Counted from the stretch's first letter, positions 39,544 through 51,507 are shown. The stretch: 64,000 nt of DNA from Siphonodentalium dalli (GCA_032622095.1 CP136069.1:1364001-1428000); one strand, 5' to 3'. Translations and numbers: made by a program. The notes: generated by a model from the letters alone, not told the origin.

Positions 39544-40740
39544 TGCAACCCCCCCCCCCATTGTACAAGAACATATTACACATGTGGCAATTACATATAA
39601 AATTATGTAGCTTCTCATGTCTCAGCCACAAATAATGATAATCCTATTTATTCGGAAACACACATGAATAGTACAACCACCGGCCCCTGGCACAAATTGG
39701 TCATAATACTAAAAGTACATATATATAAGACACAGGGGTCTAGGATTTTTTAAATTATATTATTTTTAGGGTCACATTCCCCATTTTAAAGAAATAATAC
39801 CAAGCTTCGTGAAAATGGCTTCAAAATCACTATTTTTTTCAAAATACCAAATGTGTTGACAGGACTAGCTGCCCCTTCGTTAAATATTATAATAGTCTTC
39901 AAAACTAACATCCATAAAATAGACTGAATAAAGCAAAACAAGTTTTAAAAATCTATTGCCAAATTAAAAAAAAAAGGAATTTAAAAAAAAACATATGCCG
40001 ATCTGCATGCCCGTTCGTTTGATCGCCTATATAATTTATAGCAAAAGTTATAAACATTATTAGCGCCCTTAATCCCCGGGTTACGTGCATGCTATGACCC
40101 CATGTACACATTTTCGGAGGGGTTCAGTCGTTTTGTCGCCTTTTGCCTGACAGACATACGAACTCAACTTATTTTTATAATAGTAAAAGTTAATGCTAAT
40201 ATGTCACTCTACATTTGCATGCCTGACACCCCCGTCAACAACCCCGCCATCGCCAGTGTACTCCCGTGGCATCGGCACAGAAACTGGCCAACATCCCGCG
40301 ACTGGACGTCCCCTTGATATGAATCAAGCATAGTTCCCAGTTTTACTATACGAGTAGGCTGCACTTTCAAGAATGGACAGTCCGTATGTAAAATAATGTC
40401 TATCCTGATTACGATACGGCAAACTAACTTCATTTTTATTATTCGACTAATACAAGTCGTTACTCTTTTCATCATTACTATCAATAAAACACGAATTATG
40501 CATGCACGCAAGAAACAGGTCTGTTGTCTTGTGACAAACGCATGGCCAAATATCCTACAGGTCTCTTTGAAAAGCCGGCGAAATTTCTAACAGATGTACA
40601 CATCGTTTATGAATTTCGTCTGCTTTTCAAAGCCAAAGGCGAAGCAGTTAACCAAACTCCAGACAGAGGTATCTCATCGTTTCGGAGCGATAGTGTAGAT
40701 GGCGCTTATATATATATATATATAATGGAGTTTGGCAGTT
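39544..40740 (+). other. AT-rich intergenic stretch; one retroposon-like tail, no gene seen
   Basis: Contains a run of 12 C (39549-39560), AT-rich DNA, and a segment near 40000-40200 (ggggttcagtcgttttgtcg, then cagacatacgaactcaac) that looks like the tail of an RTE-type retroposon. A (TA)n run lies at about 40708-40723. The frames at 40102-40317 and 40209-40511 have no recognisable motif. Confidence 0.5.
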
Positions 40741-41075
40741 AACGCATTCGATTTATTATCTTAATCCCGGCACACACACTCTGAACCAACGGAGCATATC
40801 GGTATGATTGAGCCAGGGTACAAAACATAATTTTCCCCACAGTGATACATTGATACAGGCGATATGAAAAACTGTAAAACAACTTACACCACCTTGTGGC
40901 GTAATAACAACAACAGGGCAGCGACCAATCATCACACACTTCATACGTCACCGACAATAAGTCACGATGCTGAATTGTGGACCGGAAGTCGCGTGATATT
41001 CCGTCATCTGGGTAAGAGCATAACATGCATGTACCAGGATGTGCTCAAGTATCACTTAATATAGTTTATCAGCAG
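40741..41075. repeat. SINE-like dispersed repeat related to S2
   Basis: From about 40935 (acgtcaccgacaataagtcac) to 41075 it aligns with the first half of S2 (atgtcaccgataatacatac): both have tggaccgga, acgtggaat/gcgtgatatt, gcataac, gtaccaggat/gcaccaggat and agtatcactt in order. The identity is roughly 70 percent by eye. It is an older copy of the repeat now trapped in the array. Orientation and full extent are unknown. Confidence 0.55.
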
Positions 41076-42125
41076 TGCTAAGTCCATGGTGTTCATTTAT
41101 TCTGAATTGTGTGAAGCATGGCTAGGCATACATTAACCTTCATAAATATTCAGTTATTCACTTTATATTATTAAGAAGTAACCTGAGAATTTAACCCTTT
41201 CATGGCTGGAGCTTTTTGCGAAAACCCTGTGCCAACGCATTATCTTATATATGCGAGTCGCCGATACGGCCCCTCGCATATATAAGAGAGTGTATTGGCA
41301 AAACATCTATATCTACGAATGTCTGTATGTCTGTCTGTCTGTCTGCCTGTCTGTGTTCTATATAAATTCACAGGGGACCACATAGATGACACAAAAGGGG
41401 TCCAATAGGGGTAACTTTTTACGAGAAACAAAATGGCGAGGTTTAGAATTTTCGAAAGTTACGCCGTTGTTGTCAGGAGCAGAAAAGGGGGAGGGGGGGG
41501 GCAGAAAAAAATTGTCGCCGATTGCCACCAAACTTATATATAATCATCCCCATAATATGAGGAATTTAATGGTGTGTTTTACATATATCAAAGGTCGCGC
41601 CGTTCGCGCCAGGGATGATCGGAAGTGGAGAGGGGCACCAAAATTGATCAAAATATTTTTAGCGCCGAATTCCACCAAATTGATGCACATTCTTCTGAGA
41701 TCTCCATGATACAATGAATCTTATTGTGTGATTTAAAGACGCCAAATTGGTGTCGTTGGGATGAGAGATTTGGGGGCGGTGGGTACTAAATATGATAAGA
41801 ATTGGTTTAGTCGCCGATTGCCACGAAACCTATACAAATTTATCCAAATGGTATGAGGTGTCGAAAGTGGTGTCATTCGAGTCAGGGGTACACTGAAAGG
41901 GAGAGGGGCACCAAATTTGATACATAATATTTTTAGCGCCAATTTCCACCAAATTGATACACAATCTTATCCATTATATGTGGAATCTACAGGTTATGTA
42001 CATATATTGACAAATGCAAGCGATGTCAGAGACTGAGTCGTGTCGAAATAAACAATTTATACTTTAACCATTTCAATAATGAATGGATGCTCCCGTTCAG
42101 TTATATGAAAGCATGCATTGGAAAT

Positions 42126-42225
42126 AGATAGAACCGCATTAGTGCCTGGATTTTGACGAAATTATCGCACGAGATTTGATGGCGGAGCGATACCTCGAGT
42201 GCGGGACACTAATGCGGTTCTATCT
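42126..42225. repeat. 100 bp compound stem-loop
   Basis: Perfect 19 nt inverted arms agatagaaccgcattagtg (42126-42144) and its complement (42207-42225) enclose a second, slightly bulged inner stem (cgcacgag / ctcgagtgcg). It could be a very short MITE or the DNA of a structured RNA; nothing in the sequence decides. Confidence 0.6.
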
Positions 42226-42599
42226 GTTTATTACATATCATTGTATCATAGCAAGTTGAATCACAATCGTACATCTCCGGTACAGAAAATGTGAATTTAA
42301 TTCAGTTTTAACGGAATCTTAGGGTTAACGCAACAACCAGACAGGGAGCCCGTCTATCCGCGAGCTACCTCGACCCATCTTTAATCATGGCGTTTGAAAT
42401 TAAATTCTGTGCCTCGACAAATACATTCTTGAAATGAAACTACTTGAATGAATGAATCATCTATTATTCCACATTGAGAGGCCCGGGTGTTCTAATAATA
42501 TAACAACCATGCCGTGTCCATGCGAGTTTGCAAATATTAGGCAATGCGGTTTAGTTCTTTGCGATTCGCAGTACAGTTGTGCTTAACATATAATATATG

Positions 42600-42740
42600 C
42601 ACACGGCGTAGCCATTTTACAATTCCGGCGGCGGAGATTTTTTCATGCGGCTGGCGTTAGAGATAATATGGCTGGCGACGGCTTGTGGCCAATATGGCTG
42701 GCGGCGGCGGCGGCGTGCGATGGCGGCTTCTGGCTCTAGC
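42600..42740. repeat. GGC/TGGCGGC-rich low-complexity tract
   Basis: Irregular runs of ggcggc and ggctggcg (for example near 42650-42720) within the nested element. Locally GC-rich in an AT-rich region. Confidence 0.55.
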
Positions 42741-43329
42741 ACCAAGGCGGTCTAACAGGGGTAGCTTTTTACGAGTAAGATAATGGTGCGGGCTACAATT
42801 TTCTAAAGTGACGTTGTTGGTGTCACGGGGGGGGGGGGGGCTATTTTATCGCATATTTCGACCAGATTGATATATTATTCTTCTCCGTGGTACAAGCAAT
42901 ATAATCGTGTGATTTAAAGACGCGAAATTTGTGGCGTTTGGGTGAGAGATGGGGGGGGGGGGGGGGGTGGGGGTAATAAATATGTTTGAATTTGTTTAGT
43001 TGCCGATTACCAACACACTTATATATAATCATCTCCATTATATAATGCATGCATGAGTCTAATATACTTGGTTTAATTATGACAAAAGTGGCGCGGTTCA
43101 AGTCATGCATGAGGAGAGTTGCACCAAAGTTGATACAAATATATTAAGCACTAATTCCACCAAATTTATGCACGTTCTTCTCCAATGATATGATGAATTA
43201 AATCACATTCGGGTTCGTTTGGGTCATGGATGGCGAGATGAGATTCACTAAGATTGTTCAATTCGCCGATATCCAACAAATGTATATAATTATCTGCCTG
43301 GCCATCTCCGTGTCGTTCGTTCTAAGGAG

Positions 43330-43970
43330 TTTTTGACATTCCAATTTCACAATCTCGACATTTTATGGTGACCGAATTAAGTCACTTGAACAATTATATC
43401 ATCTCAACTGTCATATGTATATGGTGCTGGAAATCATGGCATTCATATAATGATCTAGCAACACAGATACATAGAAGACAGCATAAAAAGTATATTTATA
43501 TCAATCTATTTAAGAGACACATATATTCATTCGAACTGAGGGACCTTGAATCTTCAGGATTGCATATTAGAATGGCTCATGTATATATTATAACACGATT
43601 GAGTCTGTCCCATTCAATATAGTTTCCACAAAAAAGTTACAATTGCCAAGAGATATTGAAATGTAGAGCAGGCCTGTTCAAAAATAGTGTGCAGTCAAAT
43701 ATGGTTACTTCTGAGATAAAGGAAAACGCAGTCAGTGGCACAGGACTTTTCAGGATCCTCCAATATTGACATTTGACAAGGGTATATCTTCACAATACAG
43801 AGGATTTCTTTTAATTTTTAGAACAGACTCATCGCCTAACATAGGTGTAAATAAATGAATACTTCTTTAACGGTGGGACGGATTAAATGCGATAATCGCT
43901 CCGATCTGACAAGGTGAGCCACTACTTATATTCCATGTGTAAGAATCATGTTTTGTGATGCCATTTGGAT
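43330..43970. other. Unrecognised interior of the nested element
   Basis: No repeat or gene recognised. A frame of 85 codons (43365-43622 plus) has no motif. Confidence 0.4.
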
Positions 43971-44258
43971 ACACAGTTTATGAGAATACGTGTAACACTT
44001 TGAGAGCAAGAGTATTCTCTATTCCCACAAAATATCCACAGAGGGTTTCACGTCACTTTAACCCGGGCAACACCGGGTAACCCTGCTAGTTCTCTTATAT
44101 ATGCGAGTTTGGCCTAACATTATTTACCCTGACTTGTAAGACAGGCATTCTATTATATATGCGACGCTCCCTATGGCAGACTGACATATAGTTATAAGGG
44201 AATGCACTGGCACGGGATTTTTAATGCTGCACCAAACGCTTACGCGTCATGAAAGGAT

Positions 44259-44846
44259 ATAATGTGATCATGCGATTTCTATGGTCCCACGAGGGTTAAT
44301 TAAAACATGGTCCCAGAAAGGTTAGTTTCTGAACATTGTTCAATTCAAAAAGCATTCTGATATATGCTGCATACACAGAAATTAAAATGAAGTTTAGAAT
44401 AATGTCACATTGTGTATTAAACAACCAATGTGAAGGGTTAGTGTTGGAACTAGGAAGTGGGAAAAGTCGTAACACCATCTCTATTCATATAGCTCAGATG
44501 TTATATACAATACAGTCTCGTTGAATCTAGACCAAGGTTTAACTAGAGGTCTGATTCCATGCAATCAGATATAATTCCATGCCCATGGTATCGCATTCCA
44601 TGTGTGTGTTTTGTGTATGTGTGTTCCTCTTCGTGCGAGTGCACACTGGTGATTTGGGTTCTGATGGTGGACTTGACATTTCTAAATAAGATATATATTC
44701 CACAGGTTTATGTCATTTTGTTCGACCCAGCGTGGATGGTCAATTGCAGTCTAATGCATCATGGTCCTGACCAACTGACTCACCGTTCACCCGAGCCAAA
44801 CAATCAGGTTTATTCGGTGTGGATACATTCTAGGGTTTAATCACAA
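44259..44846. other. Intergenic stretch, nothing recognised
   Basis: Unique-looking sequence between the MITE and the CACT-ended element. Frames at 44336-44524 and 44559-44840 show no known domain or splice-site support. Confidence 0.4.
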
Positions 44847-45172
44847 CACTCTTAAAACGACTGTGTGGTAGAACCACACAGTTACCACACAGTTTGTGTA
44901 GCCATTTGATCGACAACAACATTGTGTGGTGAATTGTGTGGCAAATGACCACACATCTGTTGTGGGGTGGTGGCGAACATACTGTGTGGATCGACCAAAA
45001 CAACTTGTTCTAAGTTGCGCACAAGATTGTGTGGATGCAGATGAACAGTTTATGTGTGGTTACTGACCTACAAAGTTGTGTAGTTGACACACACAAAGAT
45101 GTTTGGGTCCAGCACATTTATTTGTTCGTTGAATGGACACAAATATGTTTGCACTAAGGAAACAATATGTTC

Positions 45173-45397
45173 GCCGCTACCACACACGTTTGTATTGCTA
45201 TTGTACACAATGTTGTTGGGCGAGACTACACATATGTGTTAATCACATGCGTACACATTTGTGTGGTTGATACAAACAATAGTGTTCACCGCCATTACAC
45301 TATTTTGTATTGTTCTTGTACACAATGCTGTTGGACAAGACAACACATATGTGTTCATTACATGTGTACAAATTTGTGTGGTCGATCCAAACAATAG
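45173..45397 (+). repeat. About 114 bp tandem duplication in the subterminal zone
   Basis: Two adjacent units share ttgtacacaatg, gactacacatatgtgtt/gacaacacatatgtgtt and tttgtgtggt...acaaacaata. The duplicated frames at 45167-45397 and 45261-45653 are by-products. Confidence 0.7.
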
Positions 45398-45659
45398 GCT
45401 GCTAATCCTGCAAAAAAAAAAATCATATTCAACGAAGAGTGTTTACCGATATGTTATTGGCCAAACATATAGTTCGGCTATCGTTGGACCTTTTTTTCCC
45501 GCCATACATATGAAATGTTATAGTCTACTGATGCTTGACGTGCGGCGCTGGACGTTTTCGAATATTAACTTATCAAACAGCAAACATGCATATCCCGGGG
45601 GTCCGCGGCCTTCTTTTGTGTACACAGCAGAAATCACGAATGATATAGTATAGCTATAG

Positions 45660-47265
45660 TCTTTAATTTCAATAATACAAAGACACAAAACAAATAGCCG
45701 TTTAACACATTCACGTAATATTTTGGTCATCCTTTAAACTATAAGCGTGCATATTTCAGTTCCATCAATGGGTTTCACATCAATAACTAGAATTGTCCTT
45801 CAACTTGAATGTATTGGAACAATTCGAAAGTCAGTCTCTGCTATATATACATTTATATTGCTACTGGTTGGCTTTCTTACATCAGACTCACCCTCACGTG
45901 TGTAGAAGAACAAGCTCTAAACTGACTGAAGCTTTCTGAGATCCCTTGAACTATACAAGAAAATTAAGGGCTCCAAAGAGGATAGTCTTTTTGAATGTAA
46001 TCGCCTCTTGCACAGCAACCAAATTACAGCACATGACATCATATGTATACCAAAATCATTGATTGTGGAATTTGTGTCTAACTCATACATTCCACCGTGG
46101 TTCTTGGTTGGTTGATTGTAGTTTATCTGCGTCGTTGCCAAGGCAGCCATGTCCATATCTGGTTATTTACATCGACGTTACACCGCGTGACCGCCATGAT
46201 TTCACCATTGAACCTGTAAGCAGAGAAGTTATTTTGTTTATAACATGCCATTGGGAATATTATTTACAGTATACATTGTATGTACATCTATAACAGTATT
46301 ATAATTCATACATTAAAGAGCGCATTTTCAGAAAGGAATATAGTTTTTGAAAGATACTAAATATATACATGTACTACTCATTATAGCTTCACATAATGAA
46401 TGTTCGGACAATTTATAAATATATTTTACTTTATCTATATGGCCAGATCGATGCCTCATTAAGCACAATCTTGACACGGGAAATGTGCAATTTTACATAA
46501 GGAATTGTAGCTATATATAACACAATACATTCATATATAAGGATTATAATATGAGAAACATGGCGAGTTTGAAAATAAGCCCCCCCCCCTTTTTTATAGT
46601 ATAAACGATAACTCTTCACCATGTACGTCACTTAGTCCAAATGCTAATAATAATTTAATGACACATCTCACTATTCTGCAGTATATTTAGAATTTTAGAT
46701 TATTTCTAAGTTCATTATTTGCTATGACATTTATTGAATGACATAATATTCTTCACAATTTAAAGTTTTGGACACAAACGGTGGCTACATATGTATTAGA
46801 TATACGGCATCACCCCCTCCCCCGGGCCCCTCCCTCGGTAACCAAATTTACGCAAGTTATACATAGCAGAGGAGCCAAAATATGCATGTTAATTTTTCAC
46901 ATCGTCTTGGTAAACCAGCAATATAATTGACAAATAAATACCCCACCCACCCAACAATTTGTTTCCCTTGGTACATTGGTCGTCCATTGTGGTATTTCAA
47001 GGTTTATTGCAACAGTGATGCTCATCATATTCAAATGAAATTAATTTGAAACACCAATTTCACACATTTTGTGTGATTCCGGGTGCCACATGTCATATAG
47101 AACTGCGTAGTATGCGACTAGGGTATTTCAGTGGCAGCCACAGGTCTCATTCACGGACGCGGCTCAGTGGTCGCCGTTGGTGGGGGGGGGGGTGTCCACC
47201 TTCAAATGTCGAAGTACACCCCACCATCCCCCTTGAACCATATTTGTAGAATTATATTTGCACAT
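45660..47265. other. Interior of the CACT-ended element, no gene recognised
   Basis: Unique-looking AT-rich DNA with C runs (46580-46590, 46807-46830) and a G run (47181-47190). Frames up to 79 codons show no transposase signature. Confidence 0.4.
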
Positions 47266-47269
47266 CCCC

Positions 47270-47545
47270 TCTCGTTCTGAATTTTCCAATTGGTACCTCA
47301 AGCTTTCCAACTATTAGAATTTCCAACCAAATGGAAGTCTTCCACCCGATGGCCATTTGAGGCCATTTTTGTTTTACCAAAAGTAGAAAAATATGCTACT
47401 GTTTGTCTAAAAAAAACTATAAATTTTCCACTAATTACTGGTTGAAAAATCAAACAAAGAGAACAATTTCAACCTATTATAATGCATGTGGTGTAAAACT
47501 TGTAACTTTGCGTCAGGCATGAAATTTCCAACTGTTGGAATTTTT
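47270..47545 (+). repeat. Copy of the TTGGAAATTTCCAA-type dispersed repeat
   Basis: Contains gctttccaactattagaatttccaac and ggttgaaaaatcaaac...aacaatttcaacctatt. The same strings occur reverse-complemented at 63340-63440, followed there by three palindromic units. It seems nested in the CACT-ended element. Confidence 0.5.
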
Positions 47546-48689
47546 AGTAAATTTTACCGAGGTTTGGGATAGGGTTATAGACGCACCCTTCCCAATATCC
47601 GCCCTGTCGCCACGTCACTGGTCTCAGTATATATTTCCTCTCATCTGCATTCCATATAAACACAAAAAACGTCGTTACTTTATCAACATGAGAACCTTAC
47701 CGTGCAAAATAATAAAATTGTGGTTCTGGTTTAAATAACGCTGTATAGTGTGTATGTGATGAACACACATTTGTTCAGTAAATGTCTTCACCACACAGTT
47801 GAATTTGTCAATTTACATAAAGACAATTTTCGAGCAGGTTTTGTGCTTCGGAAAGATGTGTATCATATAGACTACAGAAACAATAGATAAACCCAGATAA
47901 ACGCACAACTCTAAAATGTAAATATATGACTATGCGACAGGGAATTGTTGAATCAGAAAATCCAAATCAAGTTTATTATTTCGTTCAATCATGTTTTATA
48001 CAAAATAGATACGGAAATTCTCACAAAGGTGAATATCTTGCCAATTTAAATATAATCTTACCTTAACTATAGAAATAATCGAAGAGACCGACCAATATAT
48101 CGAATTTCGAGATCCACCACAATCAACAAGACTCCATGTGTACATTTTACGGCAGCCTGTGAGCCTGTACGAAACAACGACGCGCGCGTGACCACCACGT
48201 GAAATTTAAAAAAACCGACGTCACATACAAATATGTGTGGTGATGTACACATATATGTGTGGATATTGGGTGATACACACATATGTGTGTATTGTGTACA
48301 CATTTTTGTTCAGATAATGCCTCCACACAGTCATTGTGTGGAAGCTGCCACACAGTCCTTTTTACAGTGAACCCCTCCCCATGACGCCCAAATCCTGTTC
48401 AACGATCACGAAATTTCGCGTGTCCGATTATATCGTAGTCTACATATAGATAAAAAGGGTATACACATAAAGCATATAACTCTGTTATTTCGATTTTTTT
48501 TATAATTCTTTCAGTTTCGGATTCAGAATATTTTAGAATTTTTATTGGTGGAGGAAATACCGCTTAGTTAATTAATACTATACGTTTTCCAGTGCGTCAT
48601 CGCTACACAGGGTCGTCAACGTCTTTGTAATAGAGATATAACCGAAATCGAGAGATAACTCTATCTCAGTTGATAACTTTAGCTGAGTG

Positions 48690-51190
48690 CTTAAAAAAAT
48701 TGGGTAGAAATCACACAAAGTTGCTCGGTTGCCATGGCAACGGCTTAAATAAACATGCCAAATGTTGGGGTTTAAACAACTGGAATGCTTAATTTAACCA
48801 CGTATTTCGCGTTGGATTCATTAAAATTGCCTGCACATATCTATGTTTGCTATATAAACATATGTAACTTGTCGGGAAATGCCAGGCACACGTTGACTGG
48901 CCACATATATATCCGTTGCCATGGTAACGATCGAATACCACTTTATATGATGGCTACATATAGGGTAACTATACATGTCCGGTTAGCGAATGCTGGCATG
49001 CAGATATCGCAAATAACATTATATTGCAGGGAACCGACTATATATATATCGATTAGTGAGTCATATGCTTTCAAAAATAATTGGGTAGACATCACACAAA
49101 TTTGCTCGGTTGCATGGGAACGACTTAAACTACATGCCAAATATTGAAGCTTCCGACAATTGGAAAGCATATACTTAACCAATTATTTCGCGTTGGTTTC
49201 GTTAAAACTGCGTGCACGCATCTAAATTTGCTACGTAAGCATATTTAACTTGTCGGGAAATGCAAGGCACAAGTTGAATGGCCATCTATATCTCCGTTGC
49301 CATGGTAACGATCGAATACCACTTCATATGGTGGATGCAGATGGGGTACCTAGTTGGCTGGTTAGCACAAGCTGAAATGCAGATATCACAAACAACATTA
49401 TATTGTAGAGAGCTGACTATATATATTTCAATTAGCACGTCATATGTTTTCAAAAATAATTGGGTAGACATCACTCAAAATTGCTCGGTTGCCATGGCAA
49501 TGGCTTAAAATTATATGCCAAATATTGAAGCTTCCGACAATTGGAAAGCTTACATTTAAGCAATTATTTCGCGTTGGATTTGTTAAAACTGCGTGCAGAC
49601 ATCTAAGTTTGCTATATAAGCATATTTAACTTGTCAAGAAATGTCAGGCACAAGTTGACTGGCCATATATATCTCCGTTGCCATGGTAACAATGGAATAC
49701 CACTTCATATGGTGGATACAGATGGGGTAACTACATGGCCGGTTACCGCAGACTGACATGCATATATCGCAAACAACATTACATTGCAGATAACTGACTA
49801 TATCTATTTAGATTAGTGAGTCCTATGCTTTCAGAACTAATTGGGTAGACATCACACAAATTACTCGGTTGCATGGTAACGACTTAAAAATACAGCCAAA
49901 TATTGAAGCTTCCGACAATTGGAAAGCTTATATTTAACCAATTATTTCGCGTTGGTTTCGTTAACATTGAGTGCACGCGTCTAAATTTGCTACATAAGCA
50001 TATTTAACTTGTTGGGAAATGTAAGGCACGAGTTGAATGGCCATCTATATCTCCGTTGCCATGGTAACGACCGAATACCACTTCATATGGTGGATGCAGA
50101 TGGGGTACCTACTTGGCTGGTTAGCACAAGCTGAAATGCAGATATCACAAACAACATTATATTGTAGAGAACTGACTATATGTATTTCAATTAGCCAGTC
50201 ATATGTTTAAAAAAATGTTTGGGTAGACATCACTCAAATTTGCTCAGTTGCCATGGCAACGGCTTAAAAATACATGCCAAATATTGAAGCTTCCGACAAT
50301 TGGAAAGCTTAAATTTAACCAATTATTTCGCGTTGGATTTGTTAAACTGCGCGCAGACATCTAAGTTTGCTATATAAGCATATTTATCTTGTCAAGAAAT
50401 GTCAGGCACAGGTTGACTGGCCATATATATCTTCGTTGCCATGGTAACAATGGAATACCACTTCATATGGTGGATACAGATGGGGTAACTACATGGCCGG
50501 TTACCGCAGACTGACATGCAGATATCGCAAACAACATTACATTGCAGAGAACTGACTATATCTATTTCGATTAGTGAGTCATATGCATTCAGAAATAATT
50601 GGATAGACATCACACAAATTTGCTCGGTTGCATGGTAACGACTTAAAAATACAGCCAAATATTGAAGCTTCCGACAATTGGAAAGCTTATATATAACCAA
50701 TTATTTCGCGTTGGTTTCGTTAACATTGAGTGCACGCGTCTAAATTTGCTACATAAGCATATTTAACTTGTTGGGAAATGTAGGGCACGAGTTGAATGGC
50801 CATCTATATCTCCGTTGCCATGGTAACGATCGAATACCACTTCATATGGTGGATGCAGATGGGGTACCTACTTGGCTGGTTAGCACAAGCTGAAATGCAG
50901 ATATCACAAACAACATTATATTGTAGAGAACTGACTATATGTATTTCAATTAGCCAGTCATATGTTTAAAAAATTGTTTGGGTAGACATCACTCAAATTT
51001 GCTCAGTTGCCATGGCAACGGCTTAAAAATACATGCCAAATATTGAAGCTTCCGACAATTGGAAAGCTTAAATTTAAACTGCGTGCATACATCTAAGTTT
51101 GCTATGTAAGCGTATTTAACTTGTCGGGAAATGTAAGGCACAAGTTGAATGACCATGTATATCTCCGTGTTCATGGTTACGATAGAATAA
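48690..51190 (+). repeat. 380 bp satellite (7 monomers, dimeric higher-order) with X-box motifs
   Basis: The motif GTTGCCATGGTAAC recurs at 48915, 49296, 49677, 50055, 50435 and 50814 (intervals 378-381). A second motif recurs at 48728, 49109, 49488, 49868, 50247, 50627 and 51006 (intervals 379-381). Monomers alternate between GTTGCCATGGCAAC and shortened GTTGCATGGTAAC forms, giving a higher-order unit of about 759 bp. Other unit landmarks are attatttcgcgttgg, ttgtcgggaaatg and gcagatatcacaaacaac. The last monomer has a deletion near 51075. Frames here (e.g. 48785-49147, 50392-50700) are repeat by-products. Confidence 0.9.
48728..51019. promoter_or_regulatory. Cluster of 13 RFX X-box-like palindromes, one per about 190 bp
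   Basis: Nine sites match GTNRCC-(2N)-RGYAAC exactly (48728, 48915, 49296, 49677, 50055, 50247, 50435, 50814, 51006). One has a final-base change (49488) and three lack one base of the left half (49109, 49868, 50627). Successive spacings are 187-194 bp. The motif is the established binding site of RFX winged-helix factors; binding here is inference. No promoter or gene is recognised beside it. Confidence 0.6.
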
Positions 51191-51507
51191 AGCGTATATT
51201 GTTGACATTATAAACTTTTGGCCAAAATTTTCTTTGTGTTTTCGTACTTAGTGTCCGAGCCGCATAAAGAAATACTGTCATAATTTAGACCACACCAAAA
51301 AATTCAAACTTCACTACAAAGGGTTAATTCCTGTGTCATTGGCTATTTACATATTGGAAATCATAGGGAAGAGGTGTGATGATTTTTTAATGCAAAAAGC
51401 ACACAAGGCTTTTGTCCAATCAGGGCCCAGTGTCTATTTTATTCCCTCCTATGTATTCCTTCCACATCTGCTAGATGTCACTCTGAACCTTATTTACACC
51501 AGTGTAA
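51191..51507. mobile_element. Truncated copy of the GGTTACAC-ended element
   Basis: Matches the right part of the element at 55225-56120: tagtgtccgagccgcataaa, gaccacaccaaaaaattcaaac, aagggttaattcctgtg, gggaagaggtgtgatga, cagggcccagtgtctatttt, and the terminal atttacaccagtgtaaac (ending at about 51507). The left part is lost at the satellite boundary. Confidence 0.65.

Larger units (their letters stand above)
41303..44090 (-). mobile_element. Nested hairpin-headed element with tandem internal repeats (2.8 kb)
   Basis: On the minus strand it starts at 44090 with actagcagggttacccggtgttgcccggg, continues through ttaaagtgacgtgaaa and cacgtattctcataaa, and ends near 41303 in a cagacagacagaca run followed by ttcgtagatatagat. 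A short relative with the same start and end lies at 52391-52672. Inside, 41400-42000 and 42740-43320 are two diverged blocks of units (tcgccgattgccaccaaact; ttccaccaaattgat; gagaggggcacc) with long G runs. No reverse transcriptase is seen, so it is non-autonomous. Confidence 0.55.
41193..44258. mobile_element. Palindromic MITE split by a nested 2.8 kb element
   Basis: Left part 41193-41302 begins aaccctttcatggctggagc and includes a long hairpin: tgccaacgcattatcttatatatgcgag against ctcgcatatataagagagtgtattggca, around a 15 nt loop. Right part 44091-44258 ends gcgtcatgaaagg, the inverse of the left end. The same element occurs uninterrupted at about 62005-62238, where the hairpin half passes directly to ttgaccttgtaagccaggc. 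Comparison shows the 41303-44090 segment is an insertion. Confidence 0.6.
44847..48369. mobile_element. 3.5 kb DNA-transposon-like element with CACT termini
   Basis: The outermost 22 bp at 44847-44868 and 48348-48369 are inverted repeats with 19 of 22 matches (CACT, an A-rich stretch, then GACTGTGTGG). Each end also forms its own small hairpin (TGTGTGG / CCACACA). Subterminal zones (44860-45400 and 47760-48360) are packed with TGTGTGG/CCACACA motifs. CACT termini with subterminal repeats recall CACTA/EnSpm transposons, but the flanking bases (caa left, aac right) give no clear 3 bp target duplication and no transposase frame is visible. It is non-autonomous or decayed. Confidence 0.5.

Noticed and set aside
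40739-41026. Minus-strand 95-codon cysteine-rich frame as an exon
   Set aside because: It overlaps a SINE-like dispersed repeat related to S2 and has no recognisable domain.
40741-41075. tRNA gene or tRNA-derived promoter in the SINE-like repeat
   Set aside because: A ggttcagag string resembles a B box weakly, but no cloverleaf or A box could be fitted.
41386-41709. 107-codon plus-strand frame
   Set aside because: It covers the G-run-bearing internal units of the nested element and changes frame in the second block.
45261-45653. 130-codon frame as a transposase fragment
   Set aside because: Its first half is the 114 bp subterminal duplication; no catalytic motif is visible.
48785-49147. 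120-codon frame in the satellite as a gene
   Set aside because: Equivalent frames in adjacent monomers are broken; it is satellite sequence.
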